Part shown: positions 38,133 to 48,698 of the stretch, piece by piece
Numbering within the stretch: the first letter of the stretch is position 1
How the letters are laid out: each line of letters opens with the position of its first letter
NCBI RefSeq assembly: GCF_000378965.1
Contig: NZ_KB900536.1
Coordinates: forward strand, 2,729,407-2,793,406
Source: Thioalkalivibrio thiocyanodenitrificans ARhD 1
Lineage (GTDB): Bacteria > Pseudomonadota > Gammaproteobacteria > Ectothiorhodospirales > Ectothiorhodospiraceae
Direction: 5' to 3'
DNA: 64,000 bases
Notes under the pieces: generated by a model
The model's database searches: none
What the model saw: the letters and a program-made list of their open reading frames with translations, nothing else
Told to the model about the DNA's origin: nothing
Made by a program: the position numbers and the translations under genes

Positions 38133-40607
38133 TCAGATCCAGCACTCCGGGTTCACGCCCCACACTTCCTCCGCATACTGCTGCACGGTCCGGTCGATGG
38201 AGAAGTAACCCATGCGGGCGGTGTTGAGCATGGCGCGCCGGGTCCATTCCTCGGGATTCCGGTACAGGGCGTCCGCCCGTTCCTGAGCCTCCACGTAGGC
38301 GGCGAAGTCGGCCAGCACCAGAAAAGCATCGTTGCCGAGCAGGTCGTCCACCAGGGCCCGGTAGCGCCCCCGCTCGTCGGGCGAGAAAAAGCCCGAACGG
38401 ATCATGTCCAGGACCTCGCGCAGCTCCGCGTTCTCCTCGTAATGCGTGCGCGGCCGGTAGCCCCGTTGCCTGGTTTCGGCCACCTGTTCGGCGGTCAGCC
38501 CGAAGATGAAGATGTTCTCCTCGCCCACCGCCTCGCGGATCTCCACGTTGGCTCCGTCCAGGGTGCCGATGGTAAGCGCGCCATTGAGGGCCAGTTTCAT
38601 GTTGCCCGTGCCGGAGGCCTCCATGCCTGCGGTGGAGATCTGCTCGGACAGGTCCGCCGCCGGGATGATCACGGCCGCGGAGCTGACATCGTAGTTGGGG
38701 TAGAACACCACCTTCAGCCAGCCGTCCACCACCGGGTCGTGATTGATCACATCGGCCACGTCGTTGATCAGGCGGATGATCTGCTTGGCCCGCATGTAGG
38801 AGGGCGCCGCCTTGCCGGCGAACAGCACCACCCGCGGGGCCTGTTGCGCGGCCTCGCCCCGGCGGATGCGGTTGTAGAAGGCGACCACGTGCAGGAGGTT
38901 GAGCAATTGGCGCTTGTACTCGTGAATGCGCTTGACCTGCACGTCAAACATGGCCGTGGGGTCGATGTGTATGCCGGTGCGCTCGAGCACCAGACTCGCC
39001 AGATGACGCTTGTTGGCCTCCTTCACCGACCGGAACTCCGCCCGGCACCTGGCGACATCCGCGAAGGATTCCAGAGCCTTGAGTTGGGAGAGATCCATGA
39101 CCCAGTCCCGGCCGATGTGCTCGCTGATGAGATCGGACAGGGCCGGGTTGGCCTGGTTGAGCCATAGGCGCGGGGTGATGCCGTTGGTGATGCTGACGAA
39201 GCGCTCGGGCCACAGGCGGTAGAAATCATTGAACAGGGTGTCCTTGAGGAGCGCCGTATGCAGGGCGGCCACCCCGTTGATCTTGTGGCTGCCCACCACC
39301 GCCAGATGCGCCATGCGGACCTGGCGCCCGTGGTCTTCGTCGATGATGGACAGCCGTCTGACGATCTCCGTATCGCCCGGGAAGGTGTGGCGCACCTCGT
39401 TCATGAAGTGGAAATTGATGTCGTAGATGATCTGCATGTGGCGCGGCAGAACGCGCTCCATCACCGCCACCGGCCAGGTCTCCAGGGCCTCCGGCAGGAG
39501 TGTGTGGTTGGTGTAGCCGAACACCGATTTGGTGATCTCCCAGGCGGTCATCCACGGGAGTTCATGCTTGTCCAGCAGCAGGTGCATGAGTTCCGCCACG
39601 GCGATGGCCGGGTGGGTGTCATTGAGCTGCAGGGCCACTTTGTCGGCCAGTTCAGAGATCCGGTAGCCCATCTCCTCGTGATGCTGGAGGATGTCCTGGA
39701 TGGAGGCGGAAACGAAAAAATACTCCTGCTTCAGGCGCAGCTCCCGGCCGATGGCCGTGGCATCGTTGGGATACAGCACCATGGAGATGGTCTCGGTCTC
39801 CGCCTTCTTCTGGATGGCCCCGATGTAATCGCCCTCGTTGAAGTAGTTGAGATCGAAGTCCCGCGTGGCCTTGGCCGCCCACAGCCGCAGGTTGTTCACG
39901 TTCTTGTTGCCATAACCCGGCATGGGGTAGTCGTAGGCCATGGCGATGACCTCTTCACAATCCTGCCAGTGATGCCGGATGTTGCCGTTGTCCCTGTGGG
40001 TGATCACCCGGCCGTAGAAGCGCACCCGGAAAAGTTTTTCCGGGCGGGCAAATTCCCAGTTGTTGCCGTAGCGCAGCCAGTTGTCGGGGTGTTCCACCTG
40101 CTGACCGTGCTCGATCTGCTGCTGGAACATGCCGTACTCGTAGCGGATGCCGTAGCCGTATCCGGGCATGCACTGACTGGCCATGGAATCGAGGATGCAG
40201 GCCGCCAGGCGCCCCAGGCCGCCGTTGCCCAGCGCGGCGTCGGGTTCCAGTTCGGCGATGGTCAGCAGGTCGACCCCCATCTCCGAAAGCGCCTCCCGGG
40301 TGGGATCGTAGAATCCCAGGTTCAGGAGGCTGTTGATGAGCATGCGTCCGATCAGGTACTCCATGGACAGGTAGTAGACGCGTTTGGCGTGTTCCCGATT
40401 GAACAGTCGCTGGGTGAACATGCGGCGCTCGATCATACGCTCGCGCACGGCATAGGACACGGCCTCCAGCCAGTCCCTGGGCGTGGCCTCCAGGGGGTCC
40501 TTGCCCGCCTGGTGGATCAGGGCGTCACGGATGGACTTCTTGAGCCCCTCCTTGTCGCAGGGGCGGGGATGGTGTTCGAGTTCGTGCAGGATATCCGCAA
40601 TTGCCAT
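38133..40607 (-). CDS. glgP: Glycogen/alpha-glucan phosphorylase
   Basis: This 824-residue PLP enzyme of GT35 releases glucose 1-phosphate from glycogen. The PLP-lysine block EASGTGNMKLALNGALTIGT lies near 660-680. Other conserved stretches are 'ALGNGGLGRLAACILDSMA' (about 126-144), 'YGYGIRYEYGMFQQ' and 'LQLNDTHPAIAVAELM'. Length fits the family (about 800-830). It is convergent with rho. Glycogen storage fits an autotroph with fluctuating reductant supply. No other glg genes are in the window. Confidence 0.97.
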   Translation of the reverse strand: MAIADILHELEHHPRPCDKEGLKKSIRDALIHQAGKDPLEATPRDWLEAVSYAVRERMIERRMFTQRLFNREHAKRVYYLSMEYLIGRMLINSLLNLGFYDPTREALSEMGVDLLTIAELEPDAALGNGGLGRLAACILDSMASQCMPGYGYGIRYEYGMFQQQIEHGQQVEHPDNWLRYGNNWEFARPEKLFRVRFYGRVITHRDNGNIRHHWQDCEEVIAMAYDYPMPGYGNKNVNNLRLWAAKATRDFDLNYFNEGDYIGAIQKKAETETISMVLYPNDATAIGRELRLKQEYFFVSASIQDILQHHEEMGYRISELADKVALQLNDTHPAIAVAELMHLLLDKHELPWMTAWEITKSVFGYTNHTLLPEALETWPVAVMERVLPRHMQIIYDINFHFMNEVRHTFPGDTEIVRRLSIIDEDHGRQVRMAHLAVVGSHKINGVAALHTALLKDTLFNDFYRLWPERFVSITNGITPRLWLNQANPALSDLISEHIGRDWVMDLSQLKALESFADVARCRAEFRSVKEANKRHLASLVLERTGIHIDPTAMFDVQVKRIHEYKRQLLNLLHVVAFYNRIRRGEAAQQAPRVVLFAGKAAPSYMRAKQIIRLINDVADVINHDPVVDGWLKVVFYPNYDVSSAAVIIPAADLSEQISTAGMEASGTGNMKLALNGALTIGTLDGANVEIREAVGEENIFIFGLTAEQVAETRQRGYRPRTHYEENAELREVLDMIRSGFFSPDERGRYRALVDDLLGNDAFLVLADFAAYVEAQERADALYRNPEEWTRRAMLNTARMGYFSIDRTVQQYAEEVWGVNPECWI

Positions 40608-40700
40608 AGTGATTTCAACGTACTCGCGATGAATCGGACGAACGGCCGCCCGATGAAGAATGCAAGGGGGGGTGCCAGGATCCCGGTGCGTGACCGCTGC

Positions 40701-41993
40701 TCAGCCCCGGTCCTGTTCCCGGGCCACGGCCCGGTGACCGATGTCCCGCCGACAGTATACGCCGTCCCAGTGAATCCGGTCCGAAACACCGTAGGCCCTG
40801 TCCCTTGCGGTAGCCACGGTCTCGCCCAGGCCCACCACGCACAGCACCCGTCCGCCATTGGTGCGCACCGCATCGCCGTACTGCACGGTACCGGCATGAA
40901 ACACCTTGGTGTCCGGCGCGTCGTTCCCGGGCAGTCCCTCGATCACGTCACCCCGGCGGTAGTCGCCGGGATACCCGCCCGCGGCCAGCACCACGCCCAG
41001 GGCGGGGCGGGGATCCCAGTCGGCACGGACCTGATCGAGCCGTCCGGCCAGTGCCGCTTCCAGCAGTTCCACCAGATCCGAGCGCAGGCGCATCAGGATC
41101 GGCTGTGTTTCCGGGTCGCCGAAGCGGCAGTTGAACTCCAGCACCTTCGGAGAGCCGTCCGGGCCGATCATCACGCCGGCATACAGGAATCCGGTGTAGG
41201 GATGGCCCTCGGCGGCCATGCCCCGCACCGTGGGTTCCATCACCTCACGCATGATACGTTCATGGATCTCTTGGGTGACCACCGGCGCGGGGGAATAGGC
41301 CCCCATGCCGCCCGTGTTGGGGCCGCGGTCTCCCTCGTCCCGGGCCTTGTGGTCCTGTGAACTGGCCATGGGCAGGATGTGCTCGCCATCCACCATGCAG
41401 ATGAAGCTGGCTTCCTCGCCGGTGAGGAATTCTTCGATCACCACCCGGTGGCCCGCCTCGCCGAAGGCGTTGCCGGCGAGCATGTCGTGTACGGCGGCTT
41501 CGGCCTCCTCCACGGTCTGCGCCAGGATCACGCCCTTGCCGGCTGCGAGCCCGTCGGCCTTGACCACGATGGGCGCACCCTGTTCGCGCACGTAGGCGAG
41601 CGCGGCGTTCAGCTCAGTGAAATTGGCATAGGCGGCGGTGGGGATGTGGTGGCGGGCCAGGAAATCCTTGCTGAAGGCCTTGGATCCTTCGAGCTGAGCG
41701 GCCGCCGCCGTGGGTCCGAAGATGGCCAGCCCCGCCTCCCGGAAGGCGTCCACCACGCCCGCCACCAGCGGCGCCTCGGGGCCCACCACGGTCAGATCAA
41801 TACCCTGTGTCTGTGCAAAATGCACCAGCGCCGGCAGGTCGGCGATGTCCACGTCCACGTTCGCGCAGCGGGGCTCCAGCGCCGTCCCTGCGTTGCCCGG
41901 GGCCACGTACACCGTCTCCACGCGGGGCGACTGCGCCAGTTTCCACGCCAGCGCATGCTCGCGGCCACCGCCGCCGATCACCAATACCTTCAC
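40701..41993 (-). CDS. purD: Phosphoribosylamine-glycine ligase PurD
   Basis: This ATP-grasp enzyme (430 residues) catalyses the second step of purine synthesis. The start is MKVLVIGGGGREHALAWKLAQSP, a fingerprint of PurD. Then come 'GPEAPLVAGVVDAF', the ATP-grasp core 'PIVVKADGLAAGKGVILAQT' (about 142-161) and 'EFNCRFGDPETQPILMRL' (about 286-303). It lies downstream of purH in the same direction, the normal gammaproteobacterial order. Confidence 0.98.
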   Translation of the reverse strand: MKVLVIGGGGREHALAWKLAQSPRVETVYVAPGNAGTALEPRCANVDVDIADLPALVHFAQTQGIDLTVVGPEAPLVAGVVDAFREAGLAIFGPTAAAAQLEGSKAFSKDFLARHHIPTAAYANFTELNAALAYVREQGAPIVVKADGLAAGKGVILAQTVEEAEAAVHDMLAGNAFGEAGHRVVIEEFLTGEEASFICMVDGEHILPMASSQDHKARDEGDRGPNTGGMGAYSPAPVVTQEIHERIMREVMEPTVRGMAAEGHPYTGFLYAGVMIGPDGSPKVLEFNCRFGDPETQPILMRLRSDLVELLEAALAGRLDQVRADWDPRPALGVVLAAGGYPGDYRRGDVIEGLPGNDAPDTKVFHAGTVQYGDAVRTNGGRVLCVVGLGETVATARDRAYGVSDRIHWDGVYCRRDIGHRAVAREQDRG

Positions 41994-42038
41994 TGTGATG
42001 CCTCGTTGGTTATCTGGTCAGTCAAAGTCAGAAGCTTT

Positions 42039-42202
42039 GACGCAAAGGCGCAAAGGCGCAAAGGCGCAAAGGCGCAAAGACGCAAAGACGCGAAGACGCG
42101 AAGGGGCGCAAAGCGTATTGAATTGAAAACCGATCAATCCCGGCGTGGGTTCTTCGATCGGGAATTCTTTGCGTTTCTCTGCGTCTTTGCGCCTTTGCGT
42201 CG
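42039..42202. repeat. Octamer tandem array (GGCGCAAA type) with inverted counterpart
   Basis: About nine 8-base units (GACGCAAA, GGCGCAAA x4, GACGCAAA, GACGCGAA x2, degenerate end) run from 42039 to 42113. Reverse-complement units TCTTTGCG and CCTTTGCG lie at 42166-42202, so the purD-purH gap can fold into a long imperfect hairpin. This array has no long unique spacers and is not CRISPR. Confidence 0.85.
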
Positions 42203-42213
42203 CGGTTCCGTGC

Positions 42214-43794
<1,581 letters not shown>

Positions 43795-43837
43795 GGTTGA
43801 TTTCTGTAGTATTGGTTGGGCGTGGCGCGGATTATAG

Positions 43838-43905
43838 AGGAAGTCAGAAGTGTGAATTGGGAAGTGGGAAGGAAGGCCGGTTCGCACCTCCCAATTCACA
43901 CTTCT
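43838..43905. repeat. Heptamer-based inverted repeat between fis and purH
   Basis: AGAAGTGTGAATTGGGAAGTG at 43847-43867 is mirrored at 43885-43905 with one mismatch. The purine-rich side runs on as 7-base units. It can form a hairpin after the fis stop and overlaps the region upstream of the purH -10. Confidence 0.8.
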
Positions 43906-44155
43906 AACTTAAGCCATGCTGTTTCAGCTTCTTTCTCAGGGTGCCGCGGTTGAGGCCCAGGTACTGGGCGGCGCGGCTCTGGTTGCCGTCGCAGTGGCGC
44001 AGGACGCATTCCAGCAGGGGACGTTCCACCTCGTCCATCACCATGCGGAACAGGCCGTCGGGTTCATGGCCGTCCAGGCGGGCAAAGTAATCCTCCAGGG
44101 ACTGATGCACGGCCCTGGAGAGAGGTTCCGCCTCGCCGTTGATGCGCTGGCTCAT
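43904..44155 (-). CDS. fis: DNA-binding protein Fis
   Basis: The nucleoid protein has 83 residues. The C-terminal helix-turn-helix is [25 protein letters not shown]. '[13 protein letters not shown]' matches the Fis core helix. The start overlaps the dusB stop (ATGA), the dusB-fis operon arrangement found across gammaproteobacteria. It is shorter at the N-terminus than E. coli Fis (98 residues), as is usual outside enterics. Confidence 0.95.
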   Translation of the reverse strand: MSQRINGEAEPLSRAVHQSLEDYFARLDGHEPDGLFRMVMDEVERPLLECVLRHCDGNQSRAAQYLGLNRGTLRKKLKQHGLS

Positions 44156-45138
44156 GCCGCCATGGCCTCCCCGTCGATCCGCCCGAGACACGCCTGCACC
44201 CGGCGCATCTGTGTGCAACTGTCCTCGGCGGCCATGATGCCGGGGCGGAATCGCGCGGCATCGGGATGGGCACGCAGATACCAGCCGATGTGCTTGCGGG
44301 CCACCCGCACGCCGGTGTGCTCCCCGTAGAGGGCGTACAGGCCCTCCAGGTGCTCGCGCAGCAGGGTGGAGACCTCGTCGGCGCCGGGGGCGGGGAGGTG
44401 CTCCCCGGTGGCCAGGAAGTGGGCCGTCTCCCGGAAGATCCAGGGCCGCCCCTGGGCGGCGCGGCCGATCATCAGGGCGTCGGCTCCGGTGCGCTCCAGC
44501 ACGGTCCGGGCCTGTTCAGGGGTCGTGATGTCGCCATTGGCAATGACCGGGATGCTGACGTGGCGTTTCACGGCGGCGATGGCGTCGTAGTCCACGGGGC
44601 CGGTGAAGCGGCAGGCCCGGGTACGCCCGTGCACCGCCAGCGCCCGGATGCCCGACTGTTCCGCGATGCGGGCGATGCCGAGGGCGTTCAGGCGGTCCCG
44701 ATCCAGGCCCAGACGTATCTTGAGTGTGACCGGCACATCCACGGCGGCAACCACCGCCTCCAGGATGCGCCCGACCAGGATCTCGTCGCCCAGCAGGGCG
44801 GAGCCGGCGGCCCTGTTGCACACCTTCTTGGCGGGGCAGCCCATGTTGATGTCGATGATCCGTGCGCCGTTGTCCACGTTGCGCCGCGCCGCTTCGGCCA
44901 GCATGGCCGGCTCTGCGCCGGCGATCTGCACACTCACCGGGTCCGGCTCGCCTTCGTGGTCCATGCGCCGGCGGGACTTGGGCGTATGCCACAGGCGGGT
45001 GTTCGCGGTCACCATTTCCGATACGGCCATGTCCGCGCCCAGGCGTCTGCACAGCAGCCGGAAGGGGCGGTCGGTGACCCCCGCCATGGGAGCGAGGATC
45101 AGACCGTGCGGCAATGTGTGGTCACCAATGCGCAGCAT
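44152..45138 (-). CDS. dusB: tRNA-dihydrouridine synthase B
   Basis: This 328-residue FMN enzyme reduces uridine to dihydrouridine in the tRNA D-loop. It has 'LAPMAGVTDRPFRLLCRRLGA', the catalytic Cys in 'DINMGCPAKKVCNRAAGSALL', and 'IPVIANGDITTPEQA' with 'DALMIGRAAQGRPWIF' for FMN binding. It is coupled to fis by an ATGA overlap. Confidence 0.97.
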   Translation of the reverse strand: MLRIGDHTLPHGLILAPMAGVTDRPFRLLCRRLGADMAVSEMVTANTRLWHTPKSRRRMDHEGEPDPVSVQIAGAEPAMLAEAARRNVDNGARIIDINMGCPAKKVCNRAAGSALLGDEILVGRILEAVVAAVDVPVTLKIRLGLDRDRLNALGIARIAEQSGIRALAVHGRTRACRFTGPVDYDAIAAVKRHVSIPVIANGDITTPEQARTVLERTGADALMIGRAAQGRPWIFRETAHFLATGEHLPAPGADEVSTLLREHLEGLYALYGEHTGVRVARKHIGWYLRAHPDAARFRPGIMAAEDSCTQMRRVQACLGRIDGEAMAA

Positions 45139-45238
45139 CGCGGGGCCGGGGGGTGTGCGGAATGAACAGGCATGATAACGACACTGCCCCCCGGGTTAAA
45201 GCGTGAACCGGCCGGCAGGGTGAGAATCATCAGGAAAT

Positions 45239-46192
45239 TCAGTGAAAGCGGAACTCGTAGGCGACGGCCCGTGGGCCGGGGTCCTCGATCTCCAGGTGCA
45301 CATGGATCTGATCGCCGGGCGCGACCTGGCCGGTCTGTCCGCCGCGTTGCAGATACTCCTCCGGCGCGAAACGCCGTACGGCAAGCAGTTCACCCTGCAG
45401 ATCCCGGAAGCTGAGTTCCACCAGGGGATGGGGTTGGGCGAAGTCGGCCTGGTTGGCCAGCGTGGCCTGGACCATCAGACCCCCGGGTGTATTGGGATGA
45501 GAGTAAATGTTGCGGTTGCTGAGCCGGAAGGCGTCCGGATCGCGCCGCGGCGGAAGATCGCAGTCCAGCCGATTGCACATCCACTGGAGCAGCGGGGAGA
45601 CCTCGGGGTAGGCGGCCAGGCGGTTGCGCTCGTGGTAGATGACCTGGCCGGCCAGCAGGGAGATGAGCATCAGGCTGAGCACCCCCAGGGACAGGGTGCC
45701 CAGCACATATCGCGGTTTGCGCGGGGCCGCGGCGGATGCCACTTCGTCGCGGATCACCAGGGGCACCCGGTCCGGTGTTCCCGCGCCCTCCGGTTCCTTC
45801 GGGGCGGCATCCCCGGGGGGGGGCGGCTCTCCGCCGGCGCGGCTGGCCGGGTGGATGGCCCCCAGCATCGGTGCGGCATCCGGTTCGGGCGAGACGGGCG
45901 CGGGCGGATCGACCGCCACGGGAAGGTCGGGCGGGGGGTCCGGGTCATGGGCCTCGACCGTTGGTTTCGGGCCGTCATCCTGCCGCGTATCCGGCCAGGT
46001 GAAGTCCAGGGTGTCGGGTCCGGGGCGGTACGCGGATCCCGTGTCCGCGCCTTGCGGTGCAAGTACGCTCAGGGTCTCCAGTCCGTTGAACACCTGCCCG
46101 CATTCCCCGCAGCGCACGTTGCCGTCAGACGCGGTCAGCTCCGCGGTGGTGACCCGGAATACGGCCTCGCAATGGGTGCACTGTGTGTACAT
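45239..46192 (-). CDS. Zinc-ribbon DUF3426 membrane protein
   Basis: This 317-residue protein has three parts: an N-terminal zinc ribbon (CTHC at 5-8, CGEC at about 28-31, MJ0042 type), a long proline-rich linker, and one membrane segment (about 155-178, 'VLGTLSLGVLSLMLISLLAG') with a C-terminal DUF3426 domain outside the cytoplasm. Function is unknown, but the gene is regularly found between prmA and dusB. ATG 46192 is directly preceded by a CACTTGC heptamer array and no ribosome site. A TTG at 46231 would read through the array and add the repeat-encoded PLATCHL. Confidence 0.85.
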   Translation of the reverse strand: MYTQCTHCEAVFRVTTAELTASDGNVRCGECGQVFNGLETLSVLAPQGADTGSAYRPGPDTLDFTWPDTRQDDGPKPTVEAHDPDPPPDLPVAVDPPAPVSPEPDAAPMLGAIHPASRAGGEPPPPGDAAPKEPEGAGTPDRVPLVIRDEVASAAAPRKPRYVLGTLSLGVLSLMLISLLAGQVIYHERNRLAAYPEVSPLLQWMCNRLDCDLPPRRDPDAFRLSNRNIYSHPNTPGGLMVQATLANQADFAQPHPLVELSFRDLQGELLAVRRFAPEEYLQRGGQTGQVAPGDQIHVHLEIEDPGPRAVAYEFRFH

Positions 46193-46234
46193 GCAAGTGG
46201 CAAGTGGCAAGTGGCAAGTGGCAAGTGGCAAGGA
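46193..46234. repeat. Heptamer array GCAAGTG x5 plus GCAAGGA, abutting a start codon
   Basis: Five perfect units and one variant start at the base next to the ATG of the DUF3426 gene. The array occupies the position where a ribosome binding site would be expected. Confidence 0.92.
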
Positions 46235-46305
46235 TGGTATCCGGTTGGGGCGGAGGTTTCACCCCGGGCCTGGTGCCCGCCGTACGGTGGCCGGCTGATG
46301 CCGGA

Positions 46306-47310
46306 TCAGTCGTTGAAGACCAGCACGAGCTTGCCGGTGGTGGAGCCGGTCTCGATGGCGCGGTGGGCCCGGGCGGCCTCGGCGAGGGGGAAGGTGTCGC
46401 TGACCACCACGCGCAGGCGGCCGGCATCAAACAGGGCACCGCAGCGTTCGAGAATCGCCGCCTGCCGCATGCGCTCCCCGTGCATCCCGTAGTACATGGG
46501 GGACAACATCAGTTCCAGCCCGATGCGCAGGTTGCGCAGCCGTGCCTCGGCCCAGTCGGTGTCCGGGGGCGGCTGCAGTACCGTGATCAGCTCCCCGTAC
46601 GGGCGCATCGCCGCAAAGGTGCGCGTGAAGGTCTCGCCGCCCAGCACGTCGAGTGCAACGTCCACCCCGGTGCCCCCTGTCCAGTCGCGCGCCGCTGCGG
46701 CGAAATCCGTGGTCTTGTAGAGGATGGGGGCCTCGGCGCCCAGTTCTGTCGCGAGTGCGGCCTTCTCGGGACTGCCGACAGTGGTCGCCACGCGGGCGCC
46801 GCCCTCGCGGGCGAGCTGAATGGCCACGTGCCCCACACCGCCCGCCCCGGCGTGAATCAGCACCCGGTGGCCGCTCGCCGTGCGGGCGCGTTCAAAGAGC
46901 GATTCCCACGCGGTCAGCAGCACCAGCGGTGCGGCCGCCGCCTCCACGAAGCTCAGGGAATCCGGTTTGCGTGCGCAGTAGCGTTCGTCCACCACGGTGT
47001 ACTCGGCATAGGTGCCGGGGGCGTCGCCGATGCCGCCGGAGCAGAAGTACACCGCGTCACCGGGGGCGAAACGCTCGCAGTCGGTCCCGGCTTCCTCCAC
47101 GACGCCGGCGGCATCACAACCGAGAATGACCGGCATCTCGCCGCTCTTGTATGGCCCGCGTACGCGCTGCTTGGCATCCACGGGGTTGACTCCGGCGGCC
47201 TGGATGCGCACCAGGATCTCGTGTCCGTGGGCAAGACGGGGTTCAGGGACGTCACTCTGGGCGAGGACTTCGTCCGCGCTGCCCCTGGCAGTCATGAGGA
47301 TGGCTTTCAT
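46306..47310 (-). CDS. Zinc-independent quinone oxidoreductase-like protein (MDR superfamily)
   Basis: This 334-residue medium-chain dehydrogenase/reductase has an N-terminal GroES-like domain ('AAGVNPVDAKQRVRG'), a nucleotide motif 'HAGAGGVGHVAIQLAREGGARVATTVGS' (about 153-180) and a C-terminal 'HRAIETGSTTGKLVLVF'. It lacks the catalytic zinc cysteines, so it belongs with NADPH:quinone reductases (QOR/zeta-crystallin group). It follows the 46-residue peptide gene by six bases in the MarR-controlled group. Substrate unknown; a role in detoxifying quinones or enals is a family-level guess. Confidence 0.88.
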   Translation of the reverse strand: MKAILMTARGSADEVLAQSDVPEPRLAHGHEILVRIQAAGVNPVDAKQRVRGPYKSGEMPVILGCDAAGVVEEAGTDCERFAPGDAVYFCSGGIGDAPGTYAEYTVVDERYCARKPDSLSFVEAAAAPLVLLTAWESLFERARTASGHRVLIHAGAGGVGHVAIQLAREGGARVATTVGSPEKAALATELGAEAPILYKTTDFAAAARDWTGGTGVDVALDVLGGETFTRTFAAMRPYGELITVLQPPPDTDWAEARLRNLRIGLELMLSPMYYGMHGERMRQAAILERCGALFDAGRLRVVVSDTFPLAEAARAHRAIETGSTTGKLVLVFND

Positions 47311-47316
47311 GGCGTT

Positions 47317-47457
47317 CTACAGGCACCCGGGCAGCATGTGGATGTAAGCAAGCGCCATGCCCGGGGAACGATAGGCAGCGAAGGCGGCGCCGGCCATGAG
47401 ACCCGAAGCGGCAACCGCGCCGAGGGCGATGAGGAGCCGTGAACCCGGTGTCGTCAT
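47317..47457 (-). CDS. Small membrane peptide, 46 residues
   Basis: The frame starts MTTPGSRLLIALGAVAASGL, continues MAGAAFAAYRSPGMALAYIH and ends MLPGCL. One hydrophobic alanine/glycine-rich helix (about 8-29) makes it a single-span membrane or signal-like peptide. Its ATG overlaps the MFS stop (ATGA), and its stop lies six bases before the oxidoreductase start, so the layout argues that it is translated. No family recognised. It could be an accessory peptide of the transporter. Confidence 0.6.
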   Translation of the reverse strand: MTTPGSRLLIALGAVAASGLMAGAAFAAYRSPGMALAYIHMLPGCL

Positions 47458-48659
47458 GTGCGCTCTCCGGCGGTTCGGTGAAGTGCCTGCTCACGTACGG
47501 GCAGGTTGAGCAATGCCGCCACCGCGGCGAGACCGACGGTGATCAGCCAGACCGTCTGGTAACTGCCGGTTACGTCATAGACATAACCGCCGAGCCATCC
47601 GCCCGCGAAGGCACCCAGCTGGTGGAACAGGAACACGACTCCGCCCAGCATGGCGAAGTTTCGCACCCCGAAAATAGTGGCCACCGCGCCATTGGTCAAC
47701 GGTACCGTGCTGAGCCACAGCAGGCCCATCAGGGCGCCGAAGGCGTAAGCGGTCCATTCGCTCATGGGCACCAGGAAGAACGCGCCGATGACCACAAGGC
47801 GAAGCGCGTAGATCCCGGAGAGCATGAGCGGCTTGCTGAGAAAACCGCCCCACCATCCCGCCAGCAGGGAACCGGCGATGTTGAACAGTCCGATCAGGCC
47901 GAGCACGGTGGCGCCAACGGCCGGGGATAGGCCGTTGTCCGCAAGATAGGCGGGGAGGTGGGTCGCGATGAACACCACGTGGAAGCCGCAGATGAAAAAG
48001 CCCAGGGACAGCAACCAGAACCCCCGGTGGGATAACGCCTCCCCGAGCGCGGTGCGCAGCGGTATCGCCACCGGCCGCACGTTGCCGGCCGGCTCCCTGA
48101 ATGCCAGGGCCAAAGGCAGGATCAGCAGGCCCACGCCGGCGAGCAGCCACAGGCTCTGCGCCCAGCCCAGGCCGGTGATCAGCGAATGGGTCAGCGGCAG
48201 GAACACGAACTGGCCGAAGGACCCCACGGACATGGCAATGCCGAAGGCCGCGCTGCGTTGCGAGGGCGGCACGGCCCGGCTGATCGCCCCGTAGATCACC
48301 GGGTACGTGGTGCCGCTCAGGCCCAGTCCCACGATCACGCCGGCACTCAGGATCAGGGCCGACCCGCTGCCCGGCTGTCCCATCATGGCAAGTCCGGCGA
48401 CGTAGAGCACCGCGCCGGCCAGCACGATGCGGGACGAACCATAGCGATCGGCGAGCCGGCCGGCGAAGGGCTGTGAAACGCCCCACACGAGGTTCTGTAC
48501 CGCAATGGCCAGGGAGAACACCTCACGTCCCCAACCCATGTCGACGGACATGGGCTGCAGGAAGAGTCCGAAGGCATGGCGGATCCCCAGTGAGATGCAC
48601 AGCACCAGGGATCCGGCCGCCAGTACGACGAGGGGTGTGCGCAGTCCGGCCGGCCTCAT
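47454..48659 (-). CDS. Major facilitator superfamily transporter
   Basis: About 401 residues with twelve membrane segments. The MFS motif A-like loop 'GRLADRYGSSRIVLAGAVLY' lies near 65-85. The first helix region 'GIRHAFGLFLQPMSVDMGWGREVFSLA' is typical of the OFA/monocarboxylate-like branch (oxalate, formate, aromatic acid carriers). ATG 48659 starts MRPAGLRTPLVVL; an ATG six codons earlier is possible. It is next to the MarR gene in the same direction, so substrate-induced efflux or uptake control is likely. Confidence 0.9.
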   Translation of the reverse strand: MRPAGLRTPLVVLAAGSLVLCISLGIRHAFGLFLQPMSVDMGWGREVFSLAIAVQNLVWGVSQPFAGRLADRYGSSRIVLAGAVLYVAGLAMMGQPGSGSALILSAGVIVGLGLSGTTYPVIYGAISRAVPPSQRSAAFGIAMSVGSFGQFVFLPLTHSLITGLGWAQSLWLLAGVGLLILPLALAFREPAGNVRPVAIPLRTALGEALSHRGFWLLSLGFFICGFHVVFIATHLPAYLADNGLSPAVGATVLGLIGLFNIAGSLLAGWWGGFLSKPLMLSGIYALRLVVIGAFFLVPMSEWTAYAFGALMGLLWLSTVPLTNGAVATIFGVRNFAMLGGVVFLFHQLGAFAGGWLGGYVYDVTGSYQTVWLITVGLAAVAALLNLPVREQALHRTAGERT

Positions 48660-48698
48660 TCCGCAACCCCGGTGCATGTGCGGCTGTCGGTATACAGG

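Noticed and set aside
39258-41360. Open frame of about 700 codons on the plus strand
   Set aside because: Antisense to glgP and purD, low-complexity composition, no ribosome site.
42039-42113. Octamer array suspected as CRISPR
   Set aside because: Units are 8 bases with no unique spacers and no cas genes nearby.
45239-46231. DUF3426 start at TTG 46231 through the repeat
   Set aside because: It would place repeat-encoded PLATCHL before the zinc ribbon; no ribosome site supports it. Kept only as a minor possibility.
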